Positions 50,701 through 61,897 of a stretch of DNA of 64,000 nucleotides are shown piece by piece. The notes below the pieces were generated by a model. It saw nothing but the letters and a program-made list of their open reading frames with translations. It had not been told where the DNA came from and ran no database searches. The translations under genes and the position numbers were made by a program. The stretch's first letter is position 1, and each line of letters begins with the position of its first letter. Origin of the DNA: Gymnorhina tibicen. Lineage: Eukaryota; Chordata; Aves; Passeriformes; Artamidae. The DNA is taken from NCBI GenBank assembly GCA_013399875.1, contig VXAZ01002122.1, forward strand, positions 18,519-82,518, given 5' to 3'.

Positions 50701-53574
50701 TTAGTTCCGATGTAATGAAGATAATCTTAAATGAGCACTGTGGGGAAGAGGGACGATGTGATCTTAAACTCACTTGACTAGTTGATGAGGTACTCTCAGT
50801 GCCTAGAAAAGAACATGTTTAAACTTTCTGTAGTGATGAAGTGGCCCATCTGCAGCTCATCCCTGTGTAGAGTCTTGGCTTGGTGGGAATGTGTTAGTAA
50901 TCACTGCTCTTGCCTTGTGTGTGCTATGTGAGAGTCACCTCAAACTACTGGTACAAGCAGCTCTGAGACCGATCCAGAATATTTTTGAGGACATAAATGA
51001 GTGCTTGATTGAATATCCCTGTGAGTTTCATAAAGCTTATTGGACATTGCAGTAGTCTTTACTTTAACCTTTGATTGACAAGCCTGATACATTCCTCTGC
51101 TTTAATTGACAGTGATGAGATTCTGTACTTCTGCCTTGTAGAGTCATCTTGGTAGTGTAATGTACGATTTCATTTTTCATCAGTCTTGGGATGTAATTCT
51201 GAACTCTTCATTACTAGAACTCCTGACTGTAGTGTTCCAGGATTAACATGCTTACGTTGCCAGACATCCAGACGTGCTGATCTCCAGCTCTTTTGCATTA
51301 GCTCTTGAACCTGGATTTCAAGGTTCCTTGTTCCAGCAAATGATCTGGCTCTTGGCTGATACTCAGTTTATTTCACAGGTGTTGTAATGTGTTTTCCCTT
51401 GTTCTGCAAAGTTCTGCTTTGCATACTCGTTTCTGGTATTATTGTCACTTCTGGACCCTTCTTTGTTACCTTCCAGGCAGGACTCTTCGCTGGTGAACAG
51501 GGATCTGCTGGACAACCTTGCCCTCTGCTGTAGCCACCTTTCCATGTTCCATTGAACCCTTGAAGTAGCAGCTGCACCATAAGATAATGACAACAAGTCT
51601 TTGGTTACACCACAGTGAGTGTAGCGCATGCCAGCTGGTCACAGAGTGACACCTTGTCACAAAGTCAGTTTGGCTTTTGATGATGGTTTACCTTTACCTG
51701 TGACTTGAATCCATTTTGTGATGGCTCATCCTTTCCTGGGACTGGGATCCAGTAGCAAACCTGCTGGCAGCCAGCGTGCTGTCAGGTAGCAAAACTGAAT
51801 TAGTGACCTTAAACCATTGCTCAAGATCTGACTTAAGTTTTTCCAGTGTGTTCTGGATACTTGACTTGCAGGAATGTCATGAAGGGGTTATTGGCACATC
51901 TGCCTCATTCTACGTACTTGAACTAAGCAGGTTTTTGACACTCTTGGAGCAAGCAATTTGTGACTGAACCATGGGGCTCAGACCAGCTCTGGCTGCAGTA
52001 ATGAAACTTGGTGTGGTAGCAAACTTAGTCATGTCTGCTCTAAGTCAGTCTGTAACAAGTGGGTACAAGAAATGACATTCAAGTGCTTGCATTGTGTTTC
52101 ATCTTGGTTTTATCTGTGTGTGAAATACACTTTTTCTCAAAAGCTTACCTGAAGCTCAGAAGTGTGGTGTCAGAATACATCTGCGTACTGCTAGGCCCTC
52201 CGAGCAGAGCCTGGTGCTGGCAGGAGAGCACAGCACAGCGTGGATGGGGCTTTATTGTAACATTAAGCATACCAAGTGTTGATTTGCTTGCAGTTCTCCC
52301 CATAGCTAAACACTGAGGCCTGTGAGTAGTTCTAGGACTGGAGCAGTAATGGGGTTGCATGTCTCTGTTAATCATTGCCAGCTGCAGTGACATGATCAGG
52401 AAGGCCAGTGTTCTGTTCCATTGTGTTCAATGAGGCTGAGCATGTTGGGAAGGATGCATCCAAGTATGCTGCTCTGGGGAATCACTTGGCTTCTTCCACT
52501 ACCAGCAAGTTTTGGAATCAGCTAATTAGCTTCAGATTTTTTCACTCTCCATACCAGCTAGTGGGGATGTTAAATAGCTGCTGCCTGGAAAAAGAAAAAA
52601 GGGAGGATTGGCCTTCTCCCACCTGTGTCATTGCTGCTAGGTAATGATTGACACGTTAGGACTTGGCTGTGCAATCCCGCAGTGGTCTGTGAACACCCCA
52701 TCTCTATAAATGTTGCTTCTGAACACCAGTATTGAAGAGCTAACTGGGGAGGGCTGGGAGGAGTGTGGCTAGCAGGCAATCTGCAGTTTTCAAAGGATGC
52801 ACAAAGATATAGTATCCCTTATGCATGGTGTTTGTTGCTATGGCAGAGAAAATGTGCATAACTCTCCTGCTCCCGAGGGCCGTGAGGAAACCCGGGTGGT
52901 GGGTTGGAGACTAAAGCCTGAAGAATCTGTCCCTGCCTGGTCAGATCATGCTGTGCCCATGGTGGGATCTGCCTCCCAACTGGAGCTGTGCAGAGCCTTG
53001 CACCTCATCCCCAGCTCCCACCGTTGCAGGCTGCCCTCAGCTATAGTAAAGGGGGGTCTGGAGGAAAGAACCTTGCTGAGGATAAAAGCGGTGACAGTGC
53101 CAACCTCTAGTGTCTGCCTTTGGCTTCTGAAGCACTTGTAGGACTACAGAACACGAGGGCTCCAAGAGGCCAGGGCCACTGCACTCCCTCAGGAAGGGGA
53201 AGGGAGGCAGGGCATTGCTACAGGAGACAAATAGGGTCATAGAGTTAAAGTAGCTGACAAAATTAATGCCTTCACATAAGGGATAGTATACCTCTGGCTG
53301 CAATCAAACCTCACTGTGCTCAGACTGGGGTTATGGTTTGTGCTCAGGGTGCAGTTCTTCAGGCAACTGCCTGTGTATTCCTTCAGCTCTTGATGAGTAT
53401 TTAGGCTAGCCTATTTCTGCCCCTTATTCTTCCACGTAATAGTTTGGAATAATTGATAAGTTCCCCCTCATAACTAATCAGTCCATGTATGTTAAAACCT
53501 CATTTTTAAGTTAGTTTTGAAATCGTCACAATTTGCTGTGTATGACTCTAATAACTTCAGTTGTTATCCTTTAG
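47740..53574. other. Region downstream of SFPQ, no recognised repeat
   Basis: No CR1 copy, no tandem repeat and no long open frame. The base composition is like the SFPQ introns. It could be an extended 3' transcript unit. Confidence 0.5.
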
Positions 53575-53619
53575 GTGAAGATGAAAGCTGAGTGATACCG
53601 GAGTGCTCATCCATGGGAA
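53575..53619 (+). other. Exon-like segment A downstream of SFPQ
   Basis: 45 nt between an acceptor (ttatcctttag) and a consensus donor (GAA|GTAAGT). If spliced to SFPQ exon 9 it would add VKMKAE and a stop. It could equally be part of a separate non-coding transcript. Confidence 0.4.
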
Positions 53620-53914
53620 GTAAGTATTGCTTTTTTGTCCTGGATGGATGAAATAATAAAGATTTCTGGGCACTTGGTGTTCAGTCACTGAGTACCTTTG
53701 AATTGGGGAACACTTGAGAAGTTGGGACGAGTGAATGCATTAAATGTGTGGGGTAGAACATGGTCCCTGCTGTCACGCTGTGGGCTTGAGCACCCTGACT
53801 ACATCTGGGCTTGATATCTTGACAGCAGCGGCTAAAAATATCTCTCTAGATGTGGGTTTGTACAAAAGATTTCGCAATCGCTGCGGGTGTAATAACTTGG
53901 GAATGTTTTTCCAG

Positions 53915-53989
53915 TTGAGGAATCGAACATGAGCACATCCAGCACGGTGCCCAGTGGTGTGTGGAGGGACCAAGGGAACAGGTGGACAA
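53915..53989 (+). other. Exon-like segment B downstream of SFPQ
   Basis: 75 nt between acceptor gtttttccag and donor CAA|GTAAGT, 295 bp after segment A. When joined to A and C it stays open from an ATG in A. Confidence 0.4.
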
Positions 53990-54851
53990 GTAAGTAGTTG
54001 GTGTCCTTAAACTGCTATGAGGGCTCAGTAGCCCATCACCCTGTGTTGGGTTACATAATTCCTGCCTGAAACGTGTGATTAATCTCAATTTTATATAAAG
54101 TTCCCGAATCTTGCTTTTGTAGAGCCAAAATGTAGCCGTTGTCTTGAGGCTTTTCAGCCCTGCAGCAGCAAATAAATTCTGTCCTTTGTGTGCTGCAGGT
54201 GGTCAAACAAGAAATGACCAGTCCTGCACTCAGGCTGCAGTTGGTGATTGTCAGCATGGAAAAAGGAGAATAGAGCAGCTGCTTCTCAGATGTTAATTCA
54301 ACCAAACCTTGTTAAAAAGCTATTTTGCTGAAATACTTCAACATTGAATTAAAAAAATAACCTAGTGTATAAATCAGCACGCACAGGAGCACAGCAAATA
54401 GCAGTTCAAGGAAATAAACCAACTTGCGGAGCTGGAATTAATCACATTTTCCCTCTAATTTGCCACTAAACTACAAGGGGAAACTTCAGATATATAAAAT
54501 CTTATTTGAGGAGCACCCCAAGACAATACCTTAACTCGGGAGTCATGGTAAGTAACAGTAGAGCTGTAAGGTGTGAAGCCAGTTGGATTCAGTCGGTGAA
54601 TTCCTATTGAATCCTGTGTGGTTTGTCACTGCTGCTCCTTGCTCTGGGGTAGGAAAACGCATGAAGCCATGTCTGATCTTAGAAATACATGAATTCTGTT
54701 CATTTAATCTCAAATCTGATGTGAGTACTTGAGAATATTTGGTAGGCACATGGCCTGTGATTCTGAATGGTGATTCCATGTCATGTAGTTCCTGTTTTTA
54801 TTTTCTGTCTTTCTTTTGCAGTCTTTCTAACTGTGTGCTTTGCACTTGCAG

Positions 54852-54909
54852 AAAAAGAAGTCTGAGTGCAATGAAGAGGAATCAGGAACATACAGCTCTT
54901 AAAAATAAA
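54852..54909 (+). other. Exon-like segment C with poly(A) signal
   Basis: Follows a pyrimidine-rich tract and cttgcag. It reads KKSECNEEESGTYSS then TAA, with AATAAA at 54904-54909 directly after the stop, so it looks like a short terminal exon. Confidence 0.4.
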
Positions 54910-56449
54910 ATATTTAAATATTTTTATAAACAACTTCTGTTTCATTCTGGAGGGTATTCAGTGAGTAAGCAGTCTGTCAGTGTGAAGTGGTATGGCTGGG
55001 TCTGAGAAACGGGAATTTCTGGAAATTTCACTCATTCCTTAATCCCATTTTGAGTGTTACATAGTTTTGTATCGTAGAATTCCAAATGTTTACTGGTGCC
55101 TGATTGGTTTTTAATAGCTGTCTTGGTGATGACTAGTAATTTAGCCTGAGATGCCAAGAGGTCTCTAGAAGCCAGAGCAGTTCTGGGTTTAGCTTTTGCA
55201 GCACGAATTACCATGGTTCGTGTTGCTTCACTTGATGCTTTGGCAGCTGCACTGTGCACATACGTGGTTCATGCTGTCATTCATTAAATATAATCCTTTG
55301 TTTAAATACCAAGTTGTTTAATATGTTGAAGCACACCAGTGGTGGTTCTGCTCATTGTAGCAGGGTTTCCTCCTGTAGTGGTACAAAGAGTCGTGAACGT
55401 TTGGCTGGGACCTGCTTTGCCAGATTAGAAACATGAAAATAAATGGAACTTTGTGTGACAAAGTGGTATGATATGCTTGAGGAGGGGTATGAATGCCTGG
55501 GAGTGCTTGTGGTAGGGGAGCTGCTGCTGTTGTCTCTCAGGCAATCAGGTGCTGGGTGAGGGCAATCTGAGGTGTTTCACTCTGGTTTGATGACTAGTAT
55601 TGTCTGGATCCTTAAAAGGCTTCCGTGAGGTTTGTGGCTCCTCAGTAACCACCCTGCACAGACTGGGATTCAGTGTCTTTGTCTCCACAGCTACTGCAGC
55701 TTGTGCAGCCTTTTTTCTTCAGATTCTGTTATTTTCCATTAACTTGTCCTCATTTCCACTGTTTCAGCACTGGCTGCTTCCTCTGTGAAACTGTTCCAGC
55801 GTTCCACGTGCTGAACTTCACCTTCCCAACTCCCTTCCATGGGCAAACCACAGCCTGTGTTCTGTAGGGACGGGGTGGGTTTTCCCTGGTGCTGGTGTCA
55901 GCTGTTACCATCACCTGGGGTGTCCCTCTGGCTGGTGAGGCTGAGACCTCGTTATATCAAATAGTTCACTAAGTAGCTTCTGTAATCAATAAAAGATCAG
56001 AGGCTGAGAGCAGGTACGCTTGAACAAGATCCTGGGAGCAGTGACGGCTGCCCTGATGCCACAGCCCTGCATGTGCACCGAGCTGCTGCACTCCCTTTTC
56101 CAGGGTTTGATCTTTATTTTAATTCCTTTTCAACCAAGGAGCTTTCCAAGCCCATGAAGGCCTGGAGCCTGCCCTGGCCTATTGCTGTCAGTCCATGCTG
56201 TGCCAACCCGAGCTCCAGATCATGGTGAGCAGCTGAAGAATCATGTGCTGCCAGGAGTAAAAATAGTGTCACTGCCACTGGGCCCTGTCCAACTAGTGCC
56301 TGTGGCAGCCCCTGCAAGGTGGTGGCTGAGCTGGAGTCGGTCGGTGCAGGTCCAGGCTGGCCGTGCTCTCTGTGCCCCACAGTGCTTCCTCGTGCCTGGA
56401 AAACACTTCGGGCTCTCACGATTTATTGGCGTTAAAAAAAATATTTCCA

Positions 56450-57290
56450 CTTGAATTACACAAACGTCAGTGCCTGCGGCTCCCCTGGGCCTGGCTCTCG
56501 CCAATCCCGGGCTGCCTTTCCTGGGAGGCTCGGCCTGTGCGGGTGGCTGAGCAGCGCAGGCGGTGACGCAGAGGCCGGGGGAGCGCGGCCGCGGCCGTCA
56601 CCCCAAAGCGGCCTCCCGGGGGCCAGAGCATCCTCGCTGCTGCTGCCTCCTCAGTCTGCTCCTGCCTGCTCCCTGCAGCTGTGGCCAGCACTGCCCCTAC
56701 CCTGCCTGATCTGTGGTTCCCGCAGCCTCTCGCACCCCAAGCCAGCAGGTGTTGCCGTGGATCACACCCGCTCGGAGAGCCCGCGAAGTGGGATTTGTTG
56801 CTGGGGGGGCTCCCCTTTTTCCTCCAGTTCTGTTTTGGTGGGAGGATGGTGCTGCTGGCGGGGACGTGTCACAGCCTGGGGGGTGACGCTGCACATCTGA
56901 GCACCCCCTGCCCCGGCAGCACCCAAGGGCTTAGGGGATCCCTGTCCGTGCGGGGCCGGGGCTGAGCCGGGCTGAATCGGGCCGTGGCCGGAGCGGAGAG
57001 GGGCCGGGCTGGGAACCGGGCCGGGAGGGCAGGGAGCGGGGCCGGGCCGCTCCGCCCCTCTCCGCCCCCGGGCCCGCCCGTCCCGCCATGGCGGCGGCCT
57101 TCTCCGCCCTCCGTGTCCTGCTTGGGCTCTTTTTCTTCCTCACGGGCGCCCTGAAAGTGTCGGACTGGCTCTCGGCCGACCTGCACCGGCACATGGTGAG
57201 CGCGGCCGCGGGCTCGCGGGGCGCAGGGCCGGGCCCGGGGGCAATGAGCGGGTTGGGGGCAGCGGTGCAAAGAGCACTTTGGCGTGCAGG
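56450..57290. promoter_or_regulatory. CpG island at the TMEM35B start
   Basis: Dense CpG and GC-rich sequence around the first exon of TMEM35B. No TATA box is evident near 57000. Confidence 0.6.
57088..57195 (+). CDS. TMEM35B: TMEM35B exon 1
   Basis: 36 codons, MAAAFSALRVLLGLFFF to LHRHM, donor ATG|GTGAGC. First membrane helix. Confidence 0.9.
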
Positions 57291-58091
57291 GCTGAGCTCC
57301 GGGGGAAAGGAACAGGTTGGGGTGCAGGGCTGAGTTCCAGGGGAAACGTGCAAGGCTGACCCTATTGTGGTGCGGGGCTGAGCCTTGAGTGAGAATGAGC
57401 AGGTTGAGGGTACAAGGGTTCAGGGTGGAGCACGTCGGGGTAGAGGGCTGAGCCCTTTGCTGTGAGTCAGCCGGAGTCCCTTGGAACGCAGGGCTGATCC
57501 CCCTTGGGGGGAATGGGTAGGTTGGGATGTTGGGGTGCAGGGCTGATTCCCTTGGGGTGCGGGGTTGAGTTATTTAGGGTACAGAGCTGATCCCCCTGAC
57601 AGGGCAGGGTAGAGCAGACCCACTGGAGGGGCTGTATCCCCCCAGCCCCAGGCTCAAGGCTGCCTTGCTCCCCTCCCACTCTTCCCAGGCGTCAGAGTTC
57701 GTACGCTTCGCCAAAGTGTTTCCCCTGAAGGAGCTGGGGTTTGTGCCGGAGCCGGGCAGGTACCTGGCGGCCGTGGGCTGGGTGGAGGTGACGGCCGGGC
57801 TGCTGCTGGCATTTGGACCCCAGCTGCTGCAGGAGATCAGCAACTTCATCCTCAGTGTCGTCATGATCGGTGAGAGCCAGCGGGCGCCCACTGCCCTTTG
57901 TGGGGTCTTGGGGCACCCTCAGCCAGGGACTCCCATTCCCACACTCTGCTCCTTGCCCAGGTGCCATCTACACGCTGCTGGCGCTGCGGGAGCCGCTGGC
58001 CATGTGTGCCCCGGCCACCCTCTGCCTCGGCCTCCTGCTGCTGCTCAACATCCGCGGGTACCCGGCCACCCCTCGGCCCAAGTTCCAGTGA
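57088..58091 (+). CDS. TMEM35B: TMEM35B, small four-helix membrane protein (3 exons)
   Basis: Exons 57088-57195, 57689-57869, 57961-58091, all GT-AG and in phase; 139 residues, slightly shorter at the C-terminus than human TMEM35B. It is a DoxX-like protein of unknown role, related to the nicotinic-receptor chaperone TMEM35A. Predicted helices: residues about 5-24 (ALRVLLGLFFFLTGAL), 62-80 (AVGWVEVTAGLLLAFG), 85-105 and 110-128 (PATLCLGLLLLLN). VFPLKELGFVPEPGRYLAAV and LLQEISN are the family signatures. The start ATG sits in a CpG island (gcccgtcccgccATGg). The next upstream gene is SFPQ, on the same strand. Confidence 0.9.
57270..57600 (+). repeat. Degenerate tandem repeat in TMEM35B intron 1
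   Basis: Recurring ggggtgcagggctga with diverged spacers fills most of the intron. Confidence 0.55.
57689..57869 (+). CDS. TMEM35B: TMEM35B exon 2
   Basis: 181 nt, acceptor tcttcccag, donor ATCG|GTGAGA (phase 1). It encodes ASEFVRFAKVFPLKELG and LLQEISNFILSVVMI. Confidence 0.9.
57961..58091 (+). CDS. TMEM35B: TMEM35B exon 3 with stop
   Basis: 131 nt, acceptor ccttgcccag, starting in phase 1; stop TGA at 58089-58091. It encodes GAIYTLLALREPLAMC and the last helix, ending RPKFQ. Confidence 0.9.
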
Positions 58092-58422
58092 CCAGAGGCG
58101 GGAAGGATAGACGGCTTGGCCAGCGGGAAGCAATGCCCTTATGGTATTTTCAGGGATGGCATCGCATCCTGCAGGGTAACTTGCTGCTGAGACACAGTGT
58201 GTCCTCTACTGCCTCTGCCAGGGGCTCTGGTGCTGGTTCTCCCCACACTGCGGGACGTGGGCTGGTGCTGTGGGACGGTGGCCGTGGCACCACTGTGACA
58301 CTGCCGTGGCGCTGCTCTGGCAGCTCCATTGCTAAACTTGTAGAAGGTGTCCAGCTCTTCCCAGTGTTTGGCCACACTGAGCAGGGGCTGGCTCTGCTCT
58401 CTCGGGGGCTTTCAAATTTTGG

Positions 58423-58428
58423 AATAAA
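58423..58428 (+). other. TMEM35B poly(A) signal
   Basis: AATAAA 332 nt after the stop, followed by a T/GT-rich stretch (cttgtttttcatgttttg). Confidence 0.7.
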
Positions 58429-58429
58429 A

Positions 58430-59429
58430 CCTCTTGTTTTTCATGTTTTGCCTCCCTGTTTGTTTCTGCTTCCCCCCCACACTAAGCCTCAGGGGCTAAG
58501 AGGATGTTCTGGGCCTGGAGGACCTGGTCCCTGGGGACGTGTGGGAGCTGGCGCAGGAGCTGGCACAGAGGCAGATGGACAGTGGGGAGAGCCCATCTGG
58601 GGTGGGATCCCTTGGCCACCCGCAGCCACCCAGCGATGTGCTAGGCCCCTTGCTGCACATCCAGGGAGTGACAGGAGTGAGTGCCAGGCAGGTGTGTGCT
58701 TTTTGTGGATCTGGCTCCCACAGGGAGCCACCCTCTGCCACCTCAGATGGACACAGCACACTCGGGATGAACCACAGTTCATCTGAACCCGGTGCATCTC
58801 CCAGCAAGGGGGCTGGGATAGCTGTGGGGGGAGTCTGGCTGTTGGGATGAGCAAGGGTTATAAGATGCCCCTGTACCCCTGGTGGGACCTGAACTACCTT
58901 GGGGTGACATCTTTGGTGTCCTAAAGGAGCACACACAAATTGCAGGGCCACACAAAGCAGCGAGTCAGATGCTCACAGAGCTTGGGGAGGCCTGTACGGC
59001 TGCTTCCCCTAAAGCCAGCTTTGAAGCCAACAAAAGCACAAATAGCCAGGAGGAGGCAGATTCCTGCTTTGATGCCTTTGGGGCATCCCTCTTCTCCCCA
59101 GCTGCCGGGTGCAGAAACTTGACCCTCTGCTGCTTTCATCCAGGCGTGGGTGGGAGAAGGGGCCTGGGAAATGGTATTAGATGTGGCTAGGGACACGCAG
59201 GGGGGTCAGCCAGGCCAGCACTGGCCACCCCCACGCCCGTCAGCCGGCGCAGGGGATCTTAGGGTGGCTCCAGCAGGGAATCCCCCATTACATACACACA
59301 CAGGTGCTCTCCCCACTCCAGCTGCTGTCCCACAGGCACTAAGACACAGGGGGGCTTGGGATGGTGGGTGGGCATCAGGCAGCCCCTGCCTTCCCCAGCA
59401 CTTAAAACCGTCCCCAGCCTGGCTGGATC
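58430..59429. other. Intergenic, TMEM35B to receptor
   Basis: GC-rich with only overlapping chance frames; I see no supported feature. Confidence 0.6.
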
Positions 59430-59481
59430 AGAGTGAGGAGCAGCCAGAGGGGACGCAGCCGCTCCTGCCTGACTCGGCAAG
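59430..59481 (+). other. Possible non-coding first exon of the receptor gene
   Basis: A strong donor (GGCAAG|GTAAGT) at 59481/59482 faces the acceptor at 60360. A TATA-like ttaaaa at about 59402 could set the start. The exact 5' border is a guess. Confidence 0.45.
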
Positions 59482-60369
59482 GTAAGTAACAATCGTGGTG
59501 TGGGTGAGATGGAGCATTCACTGTGCTAACGATGGGGAAGGAGGAGGAAAAGGGGACCACTGGGGGATCCAGAGTCTCCTTTGGGGTCCAAATGAGATTC
59601 CCCAGGCTCAGTAGCTCATGCTCTCTGTGCCTCAACCCGGGGCTGGGTGCTGTGTGTGCCGAATCCAGCCCTGCCGTGCTGGAAAACACCGGCTGGTGAC
59701 TCAGTGCCTTCGTTGGCGAGGTGTGGGCAGGCAGTGATGGGAGGTGAAATAACTGCAGCCCTGGATACAGCCACTGCAGCACAACGTGGTTTTCCATGGC
59801 CAGGACCAGAGGCAAACCTGCCTGTGCAGGACTGGGGGGCAGGGGGGGATTTTGGCCCCATGCTTGTACCCCCTATCCATACCTGGGTCTCTCCATTCTG
59901 GAGCTCGCTGAGCCAGTGGGTGGCTTCCTCATGCCTGGCTCCATGGGGAATTTGGGGTGCTGGGAGAGGGCTGGGGTGGGTGGCCCCATAGGCACACGCT
60001 GCGTGGGAGGTGTTAAGCCCCGCAGCTGCTGACTGGAGCCAGTGCGGCACCTCCGGGTGCCTCCAGCCGCAGCTCTGTCCCTTGGCTGTGCTGCAGCTGT
60101 GCCTGCCGCTCCCTGGGAGCTCTAACTGGGCAGTTAACAGTGGCCTCTGGGCTCCCTTGTGGCGTGGGGGGACATAGATGAGGTCTCCTCATCTCTTGTG
60201 GAAGCTGAGCCCTTCCAGCAGATGACGGCATCCCTGTGGGGCTCTGCCTCCAGCGCCCAGCAGCTACCGCAGGTGCCAGCCAGAGAGGTTGTCTTGTCCA
60301 GGTGAATATCCCTCCCCTGTCCCCGAGGGCTGTGCCACTGACTGTTCCCCATCTTTGCAGGAGCCCGGG

Positions 60370-61374
60370 ATGAACAGCTCAGTGCCGGGACTGCCACCGG
60401 TGGAACACCCTGGCGAGTGCGTGCCCAGCAACCCGGTGCAGTTTGTGCTGGTGCCCATCGTCTACTGCCTGGTGCTGTGTGTGGGGCTGCCAGGCAACCT
60501 GGTGGCATTGCTGGTCTTCCTGCAGAGTGTCAAGGTGAGGAAGGCCATCCGCATCTACCTCATCAACCTCACACTGGCCGACATCCTCTTCAACCTCACC
60601 CTACCCCTCTGGATCCACTACTACCTGGCCAGGGGGGACTGGCTACTCTCGGAAGCCACCTGTCGCCTGGCCGGGGCCGCCTACTACCTGGCGACCTACA
60701 GCGCCATCACCTTCATGGCGCTCATCAGCTTCAACCGCTTCTGCGCGGTGCGGGCGGCACGGCGGGCGCTGCCACTGACGGGGCCCCGCGGCGCCGCGCT
60801 GGCCTGTGCCCTGGCCTGGCTGCTGGGACTGGCCTGTGCCGTGCCCACCCTGGCCACCCACCAGACCTTCCCCACCCGTGCTGGGACCACCGCCTGCTTC
60901 GAGCAGCACGGGCGGCAGCGGGGCTATGCCTATGCCATGGTGGGCTTCTTCTCCGCCGCCTTCCTAGTGGTGCTGGGCACCTACGCCTCCATCGCCCGGG
61001 CACTCTCGGTGCCTGCCGCAGCCTCACCAGGCTCCCACCGGCAGCAGGCCCGTGCCATGGTGCTGGGGATGCTGCTGATCTTTGTGGTCTGTGTGGCCCC
61101 CTACCACCTGACGCTGGCCCCCTGGGTGGGCAGCCGGCCCCCCGCACCGCTCTGTGGGCCCCCCGACACCCTGGACGTGCTGCATACACTGAGTGTGGCC
61201 CTGCTCAGCCTCAACAGCTGCCTGGACCCCCTCATCTACTGCTTCTCCATCCGGCGCTTCCGCGCTGACCTGGGACGGACCCTGCGCAAGATCGGCCGGT
61301 GCTTCCCGCTGCCCCCACCGGCCCCCCCCGGGCCAGTGCCTGGCGCCCGAGCTTCCTCCTTCACCTCCTCGTAG
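60370..61374 (+). CDS. PTAFR-like class A G protein-coupled receptor
   Basis: 334-residue seven-helix receptor in one coding exon. Start taken at 60370, nine bases after a splice acceptor (catctttgcag|); the frame is open 27 codons further up but that part would be intron. N2 begins an NSS glycosylation site. TM1 has GN (N43), TM2 LAD (D71), conserved cysteines C98 and C176, NRF (122-124) in place of DRY, TM6 CVAPYH (241-246), TM7 DPLIY (286-290). NRF, LPLWIHYYLARGDWLL, CFEQH, CxxPxH and LLSLNSCLDPLIYCF all resemble platelet-activating factor receptor, so a lipid ligand and Gq/Gi coupling are plausible; another P2Y-like orphan is possible. Third codon positions are almost all G or C. Confidence 0.8.
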   Translation: MNSSVPGLPPVEHPGECVPSNPVQFVLVPIVYCLVLCVGLPGNLVALLVFLQSVKVRKAIRIYLINLTLADILFNLTLPLWIHYYLARGDWLLSEATCRLAGAAYYLATYSAITFMALISFNRFCAVRAARRALPLTGPRGAALACALAWLLGLACAVPTLATHQTFPTRAGTTACFEQHGRQRGYAYAMVGFFSAAFLVVLGTYASIARALSVPAAASPGSHRQQARAMVLGMLLIFVVCVAPYHLTLAPWVGSRPPAPLCGPPDTLDVLHTLSVALLSLNSCLDPLIYCFSIRRFRADLGRTLRKIGRCFPLPPPAPPGPVPGARASSFTSS

Positions 61375-61582
61375 CAGGGTGGGCACCAGGGTCCTGCCCC
61401 CAGCTGCCCCGGTGCCACAGTCCTGGTGGGATGTGGTACCTGTTGCCAGGTGAGGGATCAGGAGCAGCGTGGGGGGAGCTCTGGCTTCGTGCACCCCCCT
61501 CCTCCCGCCCCGCTCTGCTCTCTGTGCATTCCCACGCGCCCACAGCTCCTGCTCAAGCACAGATCCTGCCCCCCGCATTGCA

Positions 61583-61660
61583 GGCACTGGGAGGGCGTCA
61601 CTGGCACTGGGAGAGCGTCATTGGCACTGGGAGAGTGGCACTGGCGCTGGGAGAGGGACT
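61583..61660 (+). repeat. Short minisatellite after the receptor gene
   Basis: About four copies of a roughly 18-bp unit, ggcactgggagagcgtca, with small changes. Confidence 0.8.
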
Positions 61661-61891
61661 CGCCCAGCAGTGGGAGCTGAGCCATAGTGGGGTGTGGGAA
61701 GACAGGATGGAGAGGTATGCTCAGTGGTTGCTGTCGTCTCCCGGGAGTCTCCATCCTGCAGGGACATGCATGACCAAAGACCCCCATGGCATGAGCTGGG
61801 CTGCCCAGGGGGCTGTTTGAGGCCCCATGGCCAGTCCTGTCCTGCAGTGTCCCCAAGCCTCATGCCTGCACCCCTCCTGCTCTCGGTCAGG

Positions 61892-61897
61892 ATTAAA
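61892..61897 (+). other. Candidate poly(A) signal of the receptor gene
   Basis: ATTAAA about 520 nt after the receptor stop; the first poly(A)-like hexamer seen downstream. Confidence 0.4.

Noticed and set aside
57665..58786. Long 373-codon frame across TMEM35B
   Set aside because: It begins in intron 1 and reads through the exon 2 donor; the spliced three-exon model is supported by homology and splice sites.
60417..61268. 283-codon frame overlapping the receptor
   Set aside because: Shifted shadow of the GC-rich receptor coding region; no helices or motifs in this frame.
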